Shown here piece after piece: positions 35,274 to 43,901 of a DNA stretch of 43,901 nucleotides. Positions within the stretch are counted from its first letter, which is position 1. The number at the start of each line of letters is the position of its first letter. Source of the DNA: Gemmatimonadota bacterium (GTDB taxonomy: Bacteria; Gemmatimonadota; Gemmatimonadetes; Gemmatimonadales; GWC2-71-9); NCBI GenBank assembly GCA_025361465.1, contig JANYAG010000048.1, positions 1 through 43,901 on the forward strand, in the 5' to 3' direction. A program made the translations under genes and the position numbers. The notes beneath the pieces were generated by a model that was not told the DNA's origin, did no database searches, and saw only the letters and a list, made by a program, of their open reading frames with translations.

Positions 35274-36635
35274 TCAGCGCGCGGCGCGCGCCTTGGCGAC
35301 CAGGGCTTCTGCTGCTGCCGCCGTGGGCGCCTCGGCAATCAGCCGGACGATCGGCTCGGTGCCCGAGGGCCGCACATGCAGCCAGCGATCGGACCAGGCC
35401 AGCCGCAGGCCATCCCGCGTATCCGGCTCGGCGTCGGGAAAGATCTCCCGCAGCCTCTGGTAGAGCTGCCCCAGGTCACCGCCGCGGGGGGCCTTCGCCT
35501 TGACGATCACGTATCTCGGCGCCGAGGCCACCAGCTGCGACAGCCGTTTCCCCGAGGTGGCCAGATGTTGCAAGATGAGGGCCGCACCCAGGGGGGCATC
35601 CCGCCCGATGTGCAGGGCCGGCAGGATCACCCCGCCATTCCCCTCCCCGCCAATCAGGGCCCGCTCATCCTTGATGGTCCGGGCCACGTTGGCCTCTCCC
35701 ACCGGCGCCCGGACAAACCGCGCCCCGCCCTCCCGGGCGGCGTCTTCCACCACCAGGGACGTCGAGAGGTTGGCCACCACCACAGGCAGTTTGGCGGCCT
35801 TCCCCTGCCGGGCCAGGACGGCCCGGACGGCCAGGGCCAGGGTGTAGTCCTCGCCAATCGGCGTCCCGGTCTCGTCGACCAGGGCCAGGCGATCGACGTC
35901 CGGGTCCACCGCCATGCCGATGTCGGCACCGGTCCGGCGGACCAGGTCGCCCAAGGCACCGAGGTTCTCGGGGATCGGCTCCGGTTCGCGCGGGAAGCGC
36001 CCATCCGTCTCGAGGTTGATCCCGTCCACCTTCACCGCGAGGCGATCGAATAGCGCCATCATGGTCGGGCCACCTGCGCCGCGCACGCAGTCGAGCGCCA
36101 CGTGGAACTTCCGCTGGCGGATCGGTTCGGCGTCGATCATCGGCAGGGCGAAGATCGCATCGAGGTGTCGGGCGACCGCCTCGCCATCACTGCGCAGTTG
36201 CCCGATGGTGTCCCACCCGGCCCGCGGCGGGCCGACCTCAGCGAGCCGTCGCACTTCCGCACCGGTCGCCGCGTCGAGGAAGATCCCGTCGGGCCCGACG
36301 AACTTGAGTGCATTCCACTCGATCGGATTGTGACTGGCCGTGAGAATCAACCCGGCACCGGCGTGGTGGTACTCGACCGCCATCTGCACCGTGGGGGTGG
36401 GCGCGATGCCGACGTCGATCACGTCCACGCCCACGGACTGGAATCCGGCAGTGGCGGCGTGCGTGAACATCGCCCCCGAGGTCCGCGCATCGCGGCCGAG
36501 GACGACACAGGTGCCGCCGCTGGCGCGCACCCAGGCGCCGAGGGCGGCCGCGTGGCGCGCGACCAGTTCAGGGGTCAGGTCGGTGCCGACGTGCCCGCGA
36601 AGTCCGGACACGGAGATCATCAGCGTTTCTGACAT
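35274..36635 (-). CDS. glmM: Phosphoglucosamine mutase GlmM (phosphohexomutase family)
   Basis: 453 aa. Isomerises GlcN-6-P to GlcN-1-P. The phospho-Ser is Ser101 in ILTASHNP; the metal loop is VDPDVDR; the sugar loop is GGEGNGGVI; the C-terminal phosphate loop is RPSGTEP. The N-terminus MISVSGLRGHVG resembles archaeal-type or generalist phosphohexomutases rather than the bacterial LFGTDGIRG, so phosphomannomutase activity is possible. Pairing with glmS supports GlmM. The ATG at 36635 was taken; ATG 36620 and GTG 36647 are alternatives without strong ribosome sites. Confidence 0.9.
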   Translation of the reverse strand: MSETLMISVSGLRGHVGTDLTPELVARHAAALGAWVRASGGTCVVLGRDARTSGAMFTHAATAGFQSVGVDVIDVGIAPTPTVQMAVEYHHAGAGLILTASHNPIEWNALKFVGPDGIFLDAATGAEVRRLAEVGPPRAGWDTIGQLRSDGEAVARHLDAIFALPMIDAEPIRQRKFHVALDCVRGAGGPTMMALFDRLAVKVDGINLETDGRFPREPEPIPENLGALGDLVRRTGADIGMAVDPDVDRLALVDETGTPIGEDYTLALAVRAVLARQGKAAKLPVVVANLSTSLVVEDAAREGGARFVRAPVGEANVARTIKDERALIGGEGNGGVILPALHIGRDAPLGAALILQHLATSGKRLSQLVASAPRYVIVKAKAPRGGDLGQLYQRLREIFPDAEPDTRDGLRLAWSDRWLHVRPSGTEPIVRLIAEAPTAAAAEALVAKARAAR

Positions 36636-36697
36636 TCGGGCAGCCACCGTCGGGGGACAGGGTCAGTGCTCGGGCACAGCGATCCAGCGCGGAAGCT

Positions 36698-36729
36698 ATT
36701 GCCGCGGGCAGGGGGCGACAATGCCGCGG
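36698..36729. promoter_or_regulatory. Direct repeat in the glmM/PLP-enzyme divergent gap
   Basis: ATTGCCGCGG (36698-36707) and AATGCCGCGG (36720-36729) are spaced 22 bp apart, two helical turns, as expected for two dimers of a regulator on one DNA face. They lie between two divergent genes. I saw no recognisable SAM riboswitch in this 153-bp gap, where one might be expected for a methionine gene. Low confidence. Confidence 0.25.
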
Positions 36730-36788
36730 TGGCTTGCTCCAAGTTGCGGCGCTGCATAACCTTCCGCCTCCTCTCGCCCGGTTCGATC

Positions 36789-37958
36789 ATGACTCGAGTT
36801 GCCAACGCAGATTCCGCCCACCGCCTCGCCACCCTGGCCGTCCATGCCGGCATCGATCACGAGCCACTGGCCGGTGCGGTCATGCCGCCGATCTACCAGA
36901 CCTCGACCTACATGCAGGACCGGCTGGGCGCGCCACACGCCGGCTTCGAATACGCCCGCACGCGCAATCCGACCCGCGAGGTGCTGGAGCGCAACCTCGC
37001 CACGCTCGAGGGCGGGACGCACGGCTTCGCCTTCGGATCGGGACTCGCCGCCCTCGACACCGTGCTCAAGCTGCTCAACGCCGGCGATCATGTCGTGGTG
37101 GGCAACAACATCTACGGCGGCAGTCATCGGCTGATGGAGCGGGTCTACCAGCGCTTCGGCGTCGAGTTCTCGTTCGTGGACATGCGCGACATGAAGAAGG
37201 TCGAGGCGTCAATCCGCAAGACGACCAAGCTGCTCTACTGCGAGACGCCGACCAACCCGATGATGTTCCTTGCCGATCTCCGCGCCCTGGGCGACATCAC
37301 CCAGGCGCTCGGCATCCTCTTCGTCGTCGACAACACCTTTGCGACGCCGGTACTGCAGCGGCCGATCACGTTCGGCGCCGACATCGTGCTCCATTCCACC
37401 ACCAAGTATCTCAACGGCCACTCCGACATGGTTGGCGGCGCCCTCGTCACCAGTCGCGACGACCTCGCCGAGCGAATCGGCTTCCTGCAGAACGCCGCCG
37501 GCGGCGTGCCGGGCCCGTTCGATTGCTGGCTCGCGGTGCGCGGGATCAAGACGCTGCCGCTCCGGATGCGCGCCCACTGCGAGAGCGCGATGCACCTGGC
37601 CACCTGGCTGAGTGGACGGAAGGACGTCCAGAAGGTCTACTACCCGGGTCTCCCCGATCATCCGCAGTTCGAGCTGGCGCGCCGGCAGATGAACAACTTC
37701 GGCGGAATGATCTCGCTCGAGCTCGGCGACGTGGCGCGCGCCAAGCGGATGGTGGAAGCGACCAGGATCTTCGCACTGGCCGAATCGCTCGGCGGCGTCG
37801 AGAGCCTGATCGGCCACCCCGCCTCGATGACCCACGCCTCGGTGCCCAAGGCGATGCGCGACGAGATGGGGCTGACCGATTCGCTGGTGCGCCTCTCGGT
37901 CGGCATCGAGGATGTGGACGACCTGATGCGCGACCTGGACCAGGCGCTGGCGGCCTGA
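36789..37958 (+). CDS. Cys/Met-metabolism PLP enzyme (cystathionine gamma-synthase or -lyase)
   Basis: 389 aa, fold type I. PLP is bound by Lys206 in HSTTKYLNGHSDMVGG; the phosphate loop is FGSGLAALDTVLKLL and YARTRNPTREVLE, with Tyr109 (NNIYGG). The family covers cystathionine gamma-synthase, cystathionine gamma-lyase and O-acetylhomoserine sulfhydrylase; the sequence fits the first two but I cannot separate them. No other sulfur-amino-acid gene lies nearby. The ATG at 36789 is supported by the conserved start LATLAVHAGI; the longer frame upstream is low-complexity. Confidence 0.92.
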   Translation: MTRVANADSAHRLATLAVHAGIDHEPLAGAVMPPIYQTSTYMQDRLGAPHAGFEYARTRNPTREVLERNLATLEGGTHGFAFGSGLAALDTVLKLLNAGDHVVVGNNIYGGSHRLMERVYQRFGVEFSFVDMRDMKKVEASIRKTTKLLYCETPTNPMMFLADLRALGDITQALGILFVVDNTFATPVLQRPITFGADIVLHSTTKYLNGHSDMVGGALVTSRDDLAERIGFLQNAAGGVPGPFDCWLAVRGIKTLPLRMRAHCESAMHLATWLSGRKDVQKVYYPGLPDHPQFELARRQMNNFGGMISLELGDVARAKRMVEATRIFALAESLGGVESLIGHPASMTHASVPKAMRDEMGLTDSLVRLSVGIEDVDDLMRDLDQALAA

Positions 37959-38025
37959 CGATGCATGCTGAAACAGGACCGGGACTTTTCCGTAGGTTCG
38001 GATATCCCCTACTGGTGAGCCACCG

Positions 38026-39051
38026 ATGACCAACCTGCCCGCTGCCCGTCCCCGCGTCGCCCTGCCCGAGATTTCGGGCGTCTCGTGGGAACATCCGGCG
38101 GACCGTGCCGCCCTGCAGGCCCTCCGCGCCATCCCCGGGGTCGATGAAGTCATCCGGAAGATCCTCGGCTTCTTCGGTGGCGAGGAGGGGATCCGGCTCT
38201 TCTTCCAGGGCAACGCAGTGCGGGTGGGGCCGACGCAGTTCCCGCGGCTCTGGGGCCTGCACATCGAGAACTGCGCCACCTTCGGGTGGGAGAAGGTCCC
38301 TGAGCTCTACGTCACCCAGGAACCGATCTTCAACGCCGGCGCGTATGGCATCGAGAATCCGTTCATCGTCATTCACTCCTCGGCGTTCGAGCTGCTGGAT
38401 GACGACGAGATGCGGGTGCTGCTGTCGCACGAACTCGGGCACGTGATCAGCGGTCATTCGCTCTACACCACCATCGCGATGATCATGACGCTGGTATCGC
38501 TGGGCGCGTTGCCGATGCTCGCCGCGATGGTGCTGCTGCCGGTGCGGCTCGCCTTCCTCGAGTGGTCGCGCAAGTCGGAGCTGTCGGCCGATCGCGCCGG
38601 GCTGCTCGGCTCGCAGGACCTTGCAGCGACGATGCGGCTCTTCATGAAGATGGCCGGCGGCGGCAACACCGCGAACATCCGCCCGGGGGACCTCAACCTC
38701 GAGCCGTTCGTGCAGCAGGCCAACGAGTATGCGGTCAACGAGAAGCTCACCAACCTGATCTGGAAGATCCTCAATACGCTGAACCTGTCGCACCCGATGA
38801 ACGTGGTGCGCGCGGCCGAAGTACAGCGCTGGGTGCAGGCGGGCGGGTATGATCGGATCATCCGGGGCGAGTATGTCCGCCGCGGCACCGAGGAGCAGGA
38901 GCGTCCCTTCCGTGACGATCTCCGCGACGCGGCCAAGCATTACGGCGACGAGTTCAAGAGCGCAGCCGAGGACATCAGGAACGCCGCGAAGCGCGCCGCG
39001 AGTCGGGCCAAGGATGCCTACAACGAGGCGAAGGAGAAACACGGCACGTGA
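38026..39051 (+). CDS. M48-family zinc metallopeptidase
   Basis: 341 aa. The active site HELGH (135-139) and the downstream Glu ligand in SELSADRAG (184-192) define the M48 (HtpX/Ste24) clan. A hydrophobic hairpin lies between them (about 148-175), placing the protease in the inner membrane. The C-terminal 60 residues form a charged, Ala/Lys-rich amphipathic helix (AAEDIRNAAKRAASRAKDAY). It may act in membrane protein quality control. The TGA overlaps the purD GTG (GTGA). The long N-terminal 75 residues lack an HtpX-like transmembrane pair. Confidence 0.9.
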   Translation: MTNLPAARPRVALPEISGVSWEHPADRAALQALRAIPGVDEVIRKILGFFGGEEGIRLFFQGNAVRVGPTQFPRLWGLHIENCATFGWEKVPELYVTQEPIFNAGAYGIENPFIVIHSSAFELLDDDEMRVLLSHELGHVISGHSLYTTIAMIMTLVSLGALPMLAAMVLLPVRLAFLEWSRKSELSADRAGLLGSQDLAATMRLFMKMAGGGNTANIRPGDLNLEPFVQQANEYAVNEKLTNLIWKILNTLNLSHPMNVVRAAEVQRWVQAGGYDRIIRGEYVRRGTEEQERPFRDDLRDAAKHYGDEFKSAAEDIRNAAKRAASRAKDAYNEAKEKHGT

Positions 39052-40316
39052 GGATCCTCATCGTCGGCGGTGGTGGCCGTGAGCATGCCATCGCACTGGC
39101 GGTCGCCGCCGACGATCCGTCCCACCTGGTGTACGTCGCCCCTGGCAATCCCGGGACCGCGACCATCGCCACCAATGTGCCGGTGCCCGCTGACGACATC
39201 GACCGCCTGGCCGATGCCGTCGACATGTATGCCATCGACCTGACGATCATCGGGCCTGAGGTGCCACTGGCCCTTGGCCTGGCCGATCGGCTGCTCGCCG
39301 AGGGGCGGGTGGTGTTCGGGCCGATCGCTGCCGCGGCCGCGATCGAATCGTCGAAGGCGTTTGCCAAGGAGGTGATGGCCGCGGCCGGCGTTCCCACGGC
39401 GGCGAGTCGCACCTTCGACAACCTGCATGACGCGCTCGCCTTCATCGACCGCCATGACGAGCCGCTGGTGGTGAAGGCTTCGGGGCTCGCGGCCGGCAAG
39501 GGCGCCGTGGTCTGTGCCACGCGCTTGGAGGCGCGTGAGGCGGCGCGCGAGATGATTGGTGACCGGCGCTTCGGCAGTGCAGGCGACGTGATTGTCGTCG
39601 AGGATTTTCTTGTGGGCGAGGAGTTGTCGGTGATGGCGGTCACCAATGGCCGCGAGGTGCGGCTCCTCCCTGCAGCCCAGGACCACAAGCGATTGCTCGA
39701 GGGGGACCATGGTCCCAACACCGGCGGCATGGGGGCCTATGCGCCCGTGAAGATCGCCACGCCGGGGGTGCTGGCCCGCATCGTGAATGAGGTGTTGCTG
39801 CCAACGCTCCAGGAACTCGCGGTGCGTGACGCCCCGTTCCGCGGCGTGCTCTATGCCGGGCTGATGATGCATCCCGACGGGACGCCCAACGTGGTCGAGT
39901 TCAACTGCCGGCTGGGCGACCCCGAAACCGAAGCAATCCTTCCCCTGGTCAAGTCCGGGCTGGTGGCGCTCTTCGACGCCGCCGCGCGCGGCGCACCGCT
40001 GCCGCCACTCGAGCTCCATGACGGCGCCGCGGTCACCACCGTGCTCGCGAGCGAGGGGTATCCCGAATCCGCCCGCAAGGATGTGTCGATCACGATTCCC
40101 GGTGACCTTCCCGATGGCGTCACCGTCTATCATGCCGGTACGACCCATCGTGACGATGGGGTGCTGGTCACCAATGGCGGGCGAGTGCTCGCGGTGACGG
40201 CCGTGGCGCCCACCTTCGCCGAGGCGCAGGCGCTGAGTCGCGATGCGGCGGCGCGGATTCAGTTTCAGGGACGGCAGTTCCGGCGCGATATCGGGTGGCG
40301 GGAGAGCAACCGATAA
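39048..40316 (+). CDS. purD: Phosphoribosylamine-glycine ligase (GAR synthetase) PurD
   Basis: 422 aa. Second step of purine synthesis: joins glycine to phosphoribosylamine with ATP. N-domain GGGGREHAIA, ATP-grasp block LVVKASGLAAGKGAVV, GPNTGGMGAYAP and the metal site NVVEFNCRLGDPETEAILPL are all present. GTG start coupled to the M48 gene. The stop is followed within 3 bp by a heptamer repeat array. Confidence 0.97.
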   Translation: MRILIVGGGGREHAIALAVAADDPSHLVYVAPGNPGTATIATNVPVPADDIDRLADAVDMYAIDLTIIGPEVPLALGLADRLLAEGRVVFGPIAAAAAIESSKAFAKEVMAAAGVPTAASRTFDNLHDALAFIDRHDEPLVVKASGLAAGKGAVVCATRLEAREAAREMIGDRRFGSAGDVIVVEDFLVGEELSVMAVTNGREVRLLPAAQDHKRLLEGDHGPNTGGMGAYAPVKIATPGVLARIVNEVLLPTLQELAVRDAPFRGVLYAGLMMHPDGTPNVVEFNCRLGDPETEAILPLVKSGLVALFDAAARGAPLPPLELHDGAAVTTVLASEGYPESARKDVSITIPGDLPDGVTVYHAGTTHRDDGVLVTNGGRVLAVTAVAPTFAEAQALSRDAAARIQFQGRQFRRDIGWRESNR

Positions 40317-40318
40317 GC

Positions 40319-40367
40319 GAGAAGCGAGAAGCGAGGAGCGAGAAGCGAGAAGCGAGAAGCGAGAAGC
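40319..40367 (+). repeat. Tandem heptamer repeat, seven copies
   Basis: Seven units of GAGAAGC (third unit GAGGAGC) follow immediately after the purD stop. The same kind of array, with unit GAGAAGG, lies after another gene stop at 33361. Both begin within about 5 nt of a stop codon on the same strand. The unit is not a multiple of typical protein periods and no gene covers it. Confidence 0.88.
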
Positions 40368-40381
40368 GAAAGATGGTAACC

Positions 40382-40403
40382 TCATCCTGAGCGAAGCGAA
40401 GGA
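40382..40403 (+). repeat. Copy of the dispersed CTGAGCGAAGCGAAGG repeat
   Basis: A 22-nt block identical to the outer half of the right arm of the inverted repeat at 31581-31602 (opposite strand). Here only a single arm is seen. It follows the heptamer array in the 251-bp gap after purD; the rest of that gap (40404-40567) contains a TAGCTTGA motif at 40515 and the presumed promoter of the next gene. Confidence 0.75.
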
Positions 40404-40567
40404 CCTCGGCCATTGGGCGTCCGACCCGGGACAACGTGAGCGGCACTCCGGGCAAGCAGGCAGCCCCTGTGCACACCACCGCCCCGCCACTCGTCCTTCC
40501 GTTGCACCCCCGAGTAGCTTGAACACCTGACCGATCCCCCAGTCGGTCTCCCGCGAGGATGATCCAA

Positions 40568-41184
40568 ATGCCATTCCTCCGCCGGTGCCTGACGATCTGC
40601 TCGATCTTGTGTTTCGCCACCACACCGGCACGCGCCCAAGCCCCTGCCGACCGTCCATTTGTCGATTCGCTGCTCACCAAGCTCGCCACCGCCTCCACGG
40701 CCGCGGCCCTTCCTTCCGAATCGCTCTGCGGCAATCGCGGCGCCGACCTCGCGCCGACGAGCTGCTCATCCGCTCGGTGAACGATCATTCCGATTGGCCG
40801 ATCGCCTGGTTCGGACTCGGCATCAACCGGCTGTCGCTCGCGCGACTCAAGGTGTTCTCACACGAAGGACCGCTGCTCGGCACCGGCCTGAGCAATGAGG
40901 CCGGCGGGGCGAATGCCCTGGTGCAAGCGCTCAAGCTCGATCCGGGATTCTCGGCCGCGGCGAACGTGCTGGCATTCACGCCGATGCCGCGCGAACGCGA
41001 CGGCGTGCGGATCGACCTCGATACGCTGCGTCAGTTCGCCATGCCGACGCCGCTGACCGACAAGCAGTACCTCACCGGCATTGTCGAGCTCCCGGCACCG
41101 CCGGGCGCGTATGGCGTCTCACTGGTGGTGACCCAGGCCGATATCGCGTGCACGTCACCACGACTGGTGGTGGACGGTCCGTGA
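40568..41184 (+). pseudogene. Frameshifted exported TPR-like protein remnant
   Basis: Frame one starts at ATG 40568 with GAGG upstream: signal peptide (FLRRCLTICSILCFATTPARAQ), then PFVDSLLTKLATA, and ends at 40780. The protein-like sequence continues in another frame from about 40753 (ADELLIRSVNDHSDWPIAWF, then GLGINRLSLARLK) to 41184. One base shift near 40751-40755 joins LADL...ADELL smoothly, as if the two halves were one gene. It resembles the TPR start and beta-rich tail of GWxTD-type proteins with the middle missing. Either a decayed gene, a sequencing error or programmed frameshifting; no slippery site is obvious. Confidence 0.6.
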
Positions 41185-41225
41185 CGGCGACGGGGTGGAT
41201 GACGATCGTAAAGTGAGACGCAGGC

Positions 41226-43895
41226 TCAGTGCTTGCCAGCCGTCCTGTCGCGCAGCTCCTTGACCCAGTTTTGCACCACGATGAGCTGCCGATCATCATC
41301 CGCCGACTTGAGCATGATGAAGCTCTTGCCGTCGGGCGCGATGTCGTAGTTGGGATGGAAGGGATCGGCCTCATAGGGCGCCTCGAACATCACCCGCTGG
41401 CCGGTCACGGCGAGTGTCGGGGCGGTCACGATCGTCGCCGCCATCAGGTTCGCGCCACTGCGGTAGTAGATCGTCTTCCCGTCGAGCGACCAGAGCGGCT
41501 CGGTGCCGCCGCTGTTCGACACCGGAATCCGGCCCGCTCCGGCCGCCAAGGGCCGGACGTACACCTCGTATTTCCCCGATTCGTCCGAGACGTAGGCCAG
41601 CCACTTGCCATCGCGTGGTGACAGCCGCGGCATCAGCTCGTCGGCGTGCGTATTCAGCAACGGGACCGGAGTCCGGGGTTCTTCCAATGGCAGCAGGAAG
41701 ATGTCGCGGTTGCTGTCGGCGGTGTCCTCGCGATACAGCACGGCTTTTCCGTCGGGCGCCACAATGCCTTCGCGGATCTGGTTCGGAGCGACATACACCA
41801 GTTCGGCAGCCGCGCTCGCATCGGCCAGCTGCCACCAGAGTCCGTATTTCCCGTTCCGGTTCGAGGAATAGAGCACCTTCTTGCCATCCGGTGTCCACTC
41901 CGGGCGGTCGTTGATCCCCTCGGTCGTGAGCGGCTGGTGGGTGCGCGCCGCCACATCATAGATCCAGATGTTGGATCCCTCGGCGCGCTGCACGTCGAAC
42001 GCCAGCCGCCGGCCGTCGGGCGAGAAGCGCGGGTGCCCGTAGGCCTTCTTCTCCTCGATCAACGCGTGGGCTTTGCCGCCGAGATCGACGCTCATCATCT
42101 GTCGGATGCTGCCGCTGTGGATGTAGACGAGCGTGCCAGTCGCCGAGAGCGAGGCCCCCGCGAAGCCAATGGAGGCGGCGATGCTGTCGCCAACCTGCAC
42201 CGGCGTGCCGGCCTGCAGCGTGCGCGGGTTGAACGGTGCCGCCATCAGGGCGCCGTCGACGCGGACGTAGAGCAGCTGGCCGTTGACGAGTCCCAGCGGA
42301 TACCAGCCCGGCAGTCCCTTCAAGATCGTGGCCTTGCCGGTCGCCACCGTGATCACGCCGATGTGCGCATCGGCAATGGCGCCGAGCAGACCGGAGTAGA
42401 ACACCAGCTTGCCGTCGTCGGCCGAACGCGGCGTCCATTGCATCCGCTCGCCGTCGGCCGTATCGACCGACCAGGACTGTCCCGGTTTCCCGCCGTCAGC
42501 CGACACCTGCCACAGTCCGCGCGCCCGGCTGAAGCTTCGGCTACCGTAGACGATGACTTTGTTGGAGAGCCACGTCATCCCGTACGCCCCCAGCGCGGGA
42601 CAGATGGTGGTGATGGCACCACCGTCAACCGACAGCTTGCTGATGTTGTCGTCCTGGGAGAGAAAGGCAATCCACTTGCCATCGGGCGAGAACTCCGGAA
42701 ACCTGGCGTCGGTCGTGCCGGGAAGCGCCCGCGGGCGCAGCTCGTCAACCGACTGCAGGTACAACTGGCTCCCCGACGCCGCACCGGCGGAATACACCAC
42801 CTCGCGGCCATCGGGCGAAATCGCCACCGTAGCCGCGGTGCCGAGGATCGGCAGGGACAGGCGCGCGCCCGCCGCCGGTTGCACGGCGAAGCGTACCACC
42901 CCCGATTCGGTCGCCGACGAATGGCGCGTCCACCCCCAGGTGGCCGCGATGGCCGCCAGGCCAAAGGCGATGGCCCACGGCCACGGCGAGCGCACGCTCC
43001 AGATGGATGGCGATGCGGGGCGGCCGCCCGCGGCCGGACTCGCCCGATTGGTCGCGGCAGCATCTCTCCCGTCAAGCGCCTCACCGAAGGCCGCCGCGGT
43101 TGGCCAGCGATCCGCCGGCAGCTTCTGCAGCGCGGTGTGCAGGGCGTGCTCCAGCCCGGCAGGGACAGTGTCGCGCCGCATCAGGATCGAGACCGGCTTC
43201 TCGGTCATCACCTTGGCGACGACCGCCTGGGCGGTGGGCCCCGTGAAGGGCGGCTCACCGGCCAGCATCTCGTAGAGCACGCAGCCCAGACCGTACACAT
43301 CGGCGCGCGCGTCGAGGTCGCGCTCGCCCATTGCCTGCTCGGGACTCATGTACTGCGGCGTGCCGAGCGACATCCCGGTCTCGGTCATCCGGGAGCCGCC
43401 GGCCTTGCTGGCGGCGAGCGCAATTCCGAAGTCGGCCACCAGCGCACTGCCATCGTGCAGTAGGATATTCTCGGGCTTGATGTCGCGGTGAATCACGCCA
43501 TGACGGTGCGCGTAGTCGAGCGCACCGGCCACCTCGCGGGCGATCCGGACCGCGTCGGCGATCGGCAGCTGCTTCTCACGGACCAGTCGGTCGCGCAGCG
43601 TCTCGCCGTCGATGTACGGCATGACATAGAAGAGGAACGACCCCTCGGCGCCCGAATCAAAGAGCGCCAGAATGTGCGGATGCTGCAGGTTGGCCGTGGT
43701 CTTGATCTCGGCGAGGAACCGCTCGGCGCCGATCACCGCCGCGAGTTCGGGCCGCAGCACCTTGACGGCCACCTGGCGATCGTGGCGCAGGTCGCGGGCG
43801 AGATAGACGGTGGCCATCCCGCCGGCGCCGAGTTCGCGCTCGATGCGATAACGATCAGCAAGGGCCGACGCGAGGCGAGACTGGTCAGTCGACAC
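41226..43895 (-). CDS. Transmembrane Ser/Thr protein kinase with TolB-like beta-propeller sensor
   Basis: 889 aa. The Hanks-type kinase domain (about 17-275) has the Gly loop GAGGMATVYLA, Lys45 (VAVKVL), HRDIKPEN (136-143) and DFG (155-157), then GTPQYMSPEQ. One membrane helix (about 305-323) follows, then an extracytoplasmic propeller to the end with repeated (S/T)PDGK-type blades (FSPDGKWIAFLS, FSPDGRRLAFDV, WTPDGKKVLYSS). This layout is common in Gemmatimonadota and Acidobacteriota. The propeller probably senses a ligand or envelope state. A GTG start at 43895 gives MSTDQSRLASALADRY; the window ends 6 nt upstream, so an earlier start cannot be excluded. Confidence 0.93.
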   Translation of the reverse strand: MSTDQSRLASALADRYRIERELGAGGMATVYLARDLRHDRQVAVKVLRPELAAVIGAERFLAEIKTTANLQHPHILALFDSGAEGSFLFYVMPYIDGETLRDRLVREKQLPIADAVRIAREVAGALDYAHRHGVIHRDIKPENILLHDGSALVADFGIALAASKAGGSRMTETGMSLGTPQYMSPEQAMGERDLDARADVYGLGCVLYEMLAGEPPFTGPTAQAVVAKVMTEKPVSILMRRDTVPAGLEHALHTALQKLPADRWPTAAAFGEALDGRDAAATNRASPAAGGRPASPSIWSVRSPWPWAIAFGLAAIAATWGWTRHSSATESGVVRFAVQPAAGARLSLPILGTAATVAISPDGREVVYSAGAASGSQLYLQSVDELRPRALPGTTDARFPEFSPDGKWIAFLSQDDNISKLSVDGGAITTICPALGAYGMTWLSNKVIVYGSRSFSRARGLWQVSADGGKPGQSWSVDTADGERMQWTPRSADDGKLVFYSGLLGAIADAHIGVITVATGKATILKGLPGWYPLGLVNGQLLYVRVDGALMAAPFNPRTLQAGTPVQVGDSIAASIGFAGASLSATGTLVYIHSGSIRQMMSVDLGGKAHALIEEKKAYGHPRFSPDGRRLAFDVQRAEGSNIWIYDVAARTHQPLTTEGINDRPEWTPDGKKVLYSSNRNGKYGLWWQLADASAAAELVYVAPNQIREGIVAPDGKAVLYREDTADSNRDIFLLPLEEPRTPVPLLNTHADELMPRLSPRDGKWLAYVSDESGKYEVYVRPLAAGAGRIPVSNSGGTEPLWSLDGKTIYYRSGANLMAATIVTAPTLAVTGQRVMFEAPYEADPFHPNYDIAPDGKSFIMLKSADDDRQLIVVQNWVKELRDRTAGKH

Positions 43896-43901
43896 GCAGT
43901 T

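Noticed and set aside
36636-36788. A SAM-type riboswitch before the Cys/Met enzyme
   Set aside because: None of the consensus blocks of SAM-I, SAM-II or SAM-IV that I know could be found in the gap.
40319-40367. A CRISPR-like array
   Set aside because: The units are 7 nt with no spacers and no cas genes; it is a simple tandem repeat.

Overview
This is 43.9 kb of GC-rich chromosomal DNA with about 40 densely packed genes. Many neighbours overlap by 4 nt (ATGA, GTGA). I see no rRNA, tRNA, CRISPR, integrase or transposase. The gene style suggests Gemmatimonadota (inference): a transmembrane Ser/Thr kinase with a TolB-like propeller, many exported or outer-membrane proteins of unknown function, and a GspE/PilB ATPase fused to a receiver domain. 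Heme A synthase points to a haem-copper oxidase, so the organism is probably aerobic or facultative, yet it carries a large ferredoxin-linked energy locus.

Region 1 (1-1490): the tail of a probable M14 carboxypeptidase, an OsmC peroxidase with a palindrome over its promoter, a small membrane protein behind a good promoter, and a zinc-ribbon protein.

Region 2 (1492-18332, all minus strand) is the most notable part. It looks like one transcription unit of 14 genes, read from right to left: an orphan Phd/YefM antitoxin-like protein, korA, korB, a 333-aa protein of unknown function, rnfB, a 1678-aa pyruvate:ferredoxin oxidoreductase, rnfC, rnfD, an ion-transporter-superfamily permease, rnfG, rnfE, rnfA, a 49-aa Cys-rich membrane protein and apbE. 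Nearly every junction overlaps or is only a few bases long. The arrangement joins two ferredoxin-reducing 2-oxoacid oxidoreductases to the Rnf pump that oxidises ferredoxin, a permease that might share its ion, the flavin transferase that matures RnfD and RnfG, and a candidate Fe-delivery factor for the RnfA/RnfE cluster.

Region 3 (18548-23834, plus strand): tig-clpP-clpX-engB proteostasis and ribosome-assembly genes, followed by a secreted protein and a hexapeptide acyltransferase. engB has no ATG, GTG or TTG start at the expected place and appears to begin at CTG overlapping the clpX stop.

Region 4 (23848-29278, minus): ctaA, the ATPase-receiver fusion and a large outer-membrane beta-barrel. 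Region 5 (29402-33356): a lipoprotein overlapping trpE, then convergent dtd-maf and a small exported protein. A REP-like inverted repeat lies between trpE and maf.

Region 6 (33417-43901): glmM-glmS (UDP-GlcNAc precursor synthesis, minus); a Cys/Met-metabolism PLP enzyme, an M48 peptidase and purD (plus); a repeat-bearing spacer; a frameshifted remnant; and the Ser/Thr kinase (minus) running almost to the window edge. No gene-free stretch exceeds 300 bp.
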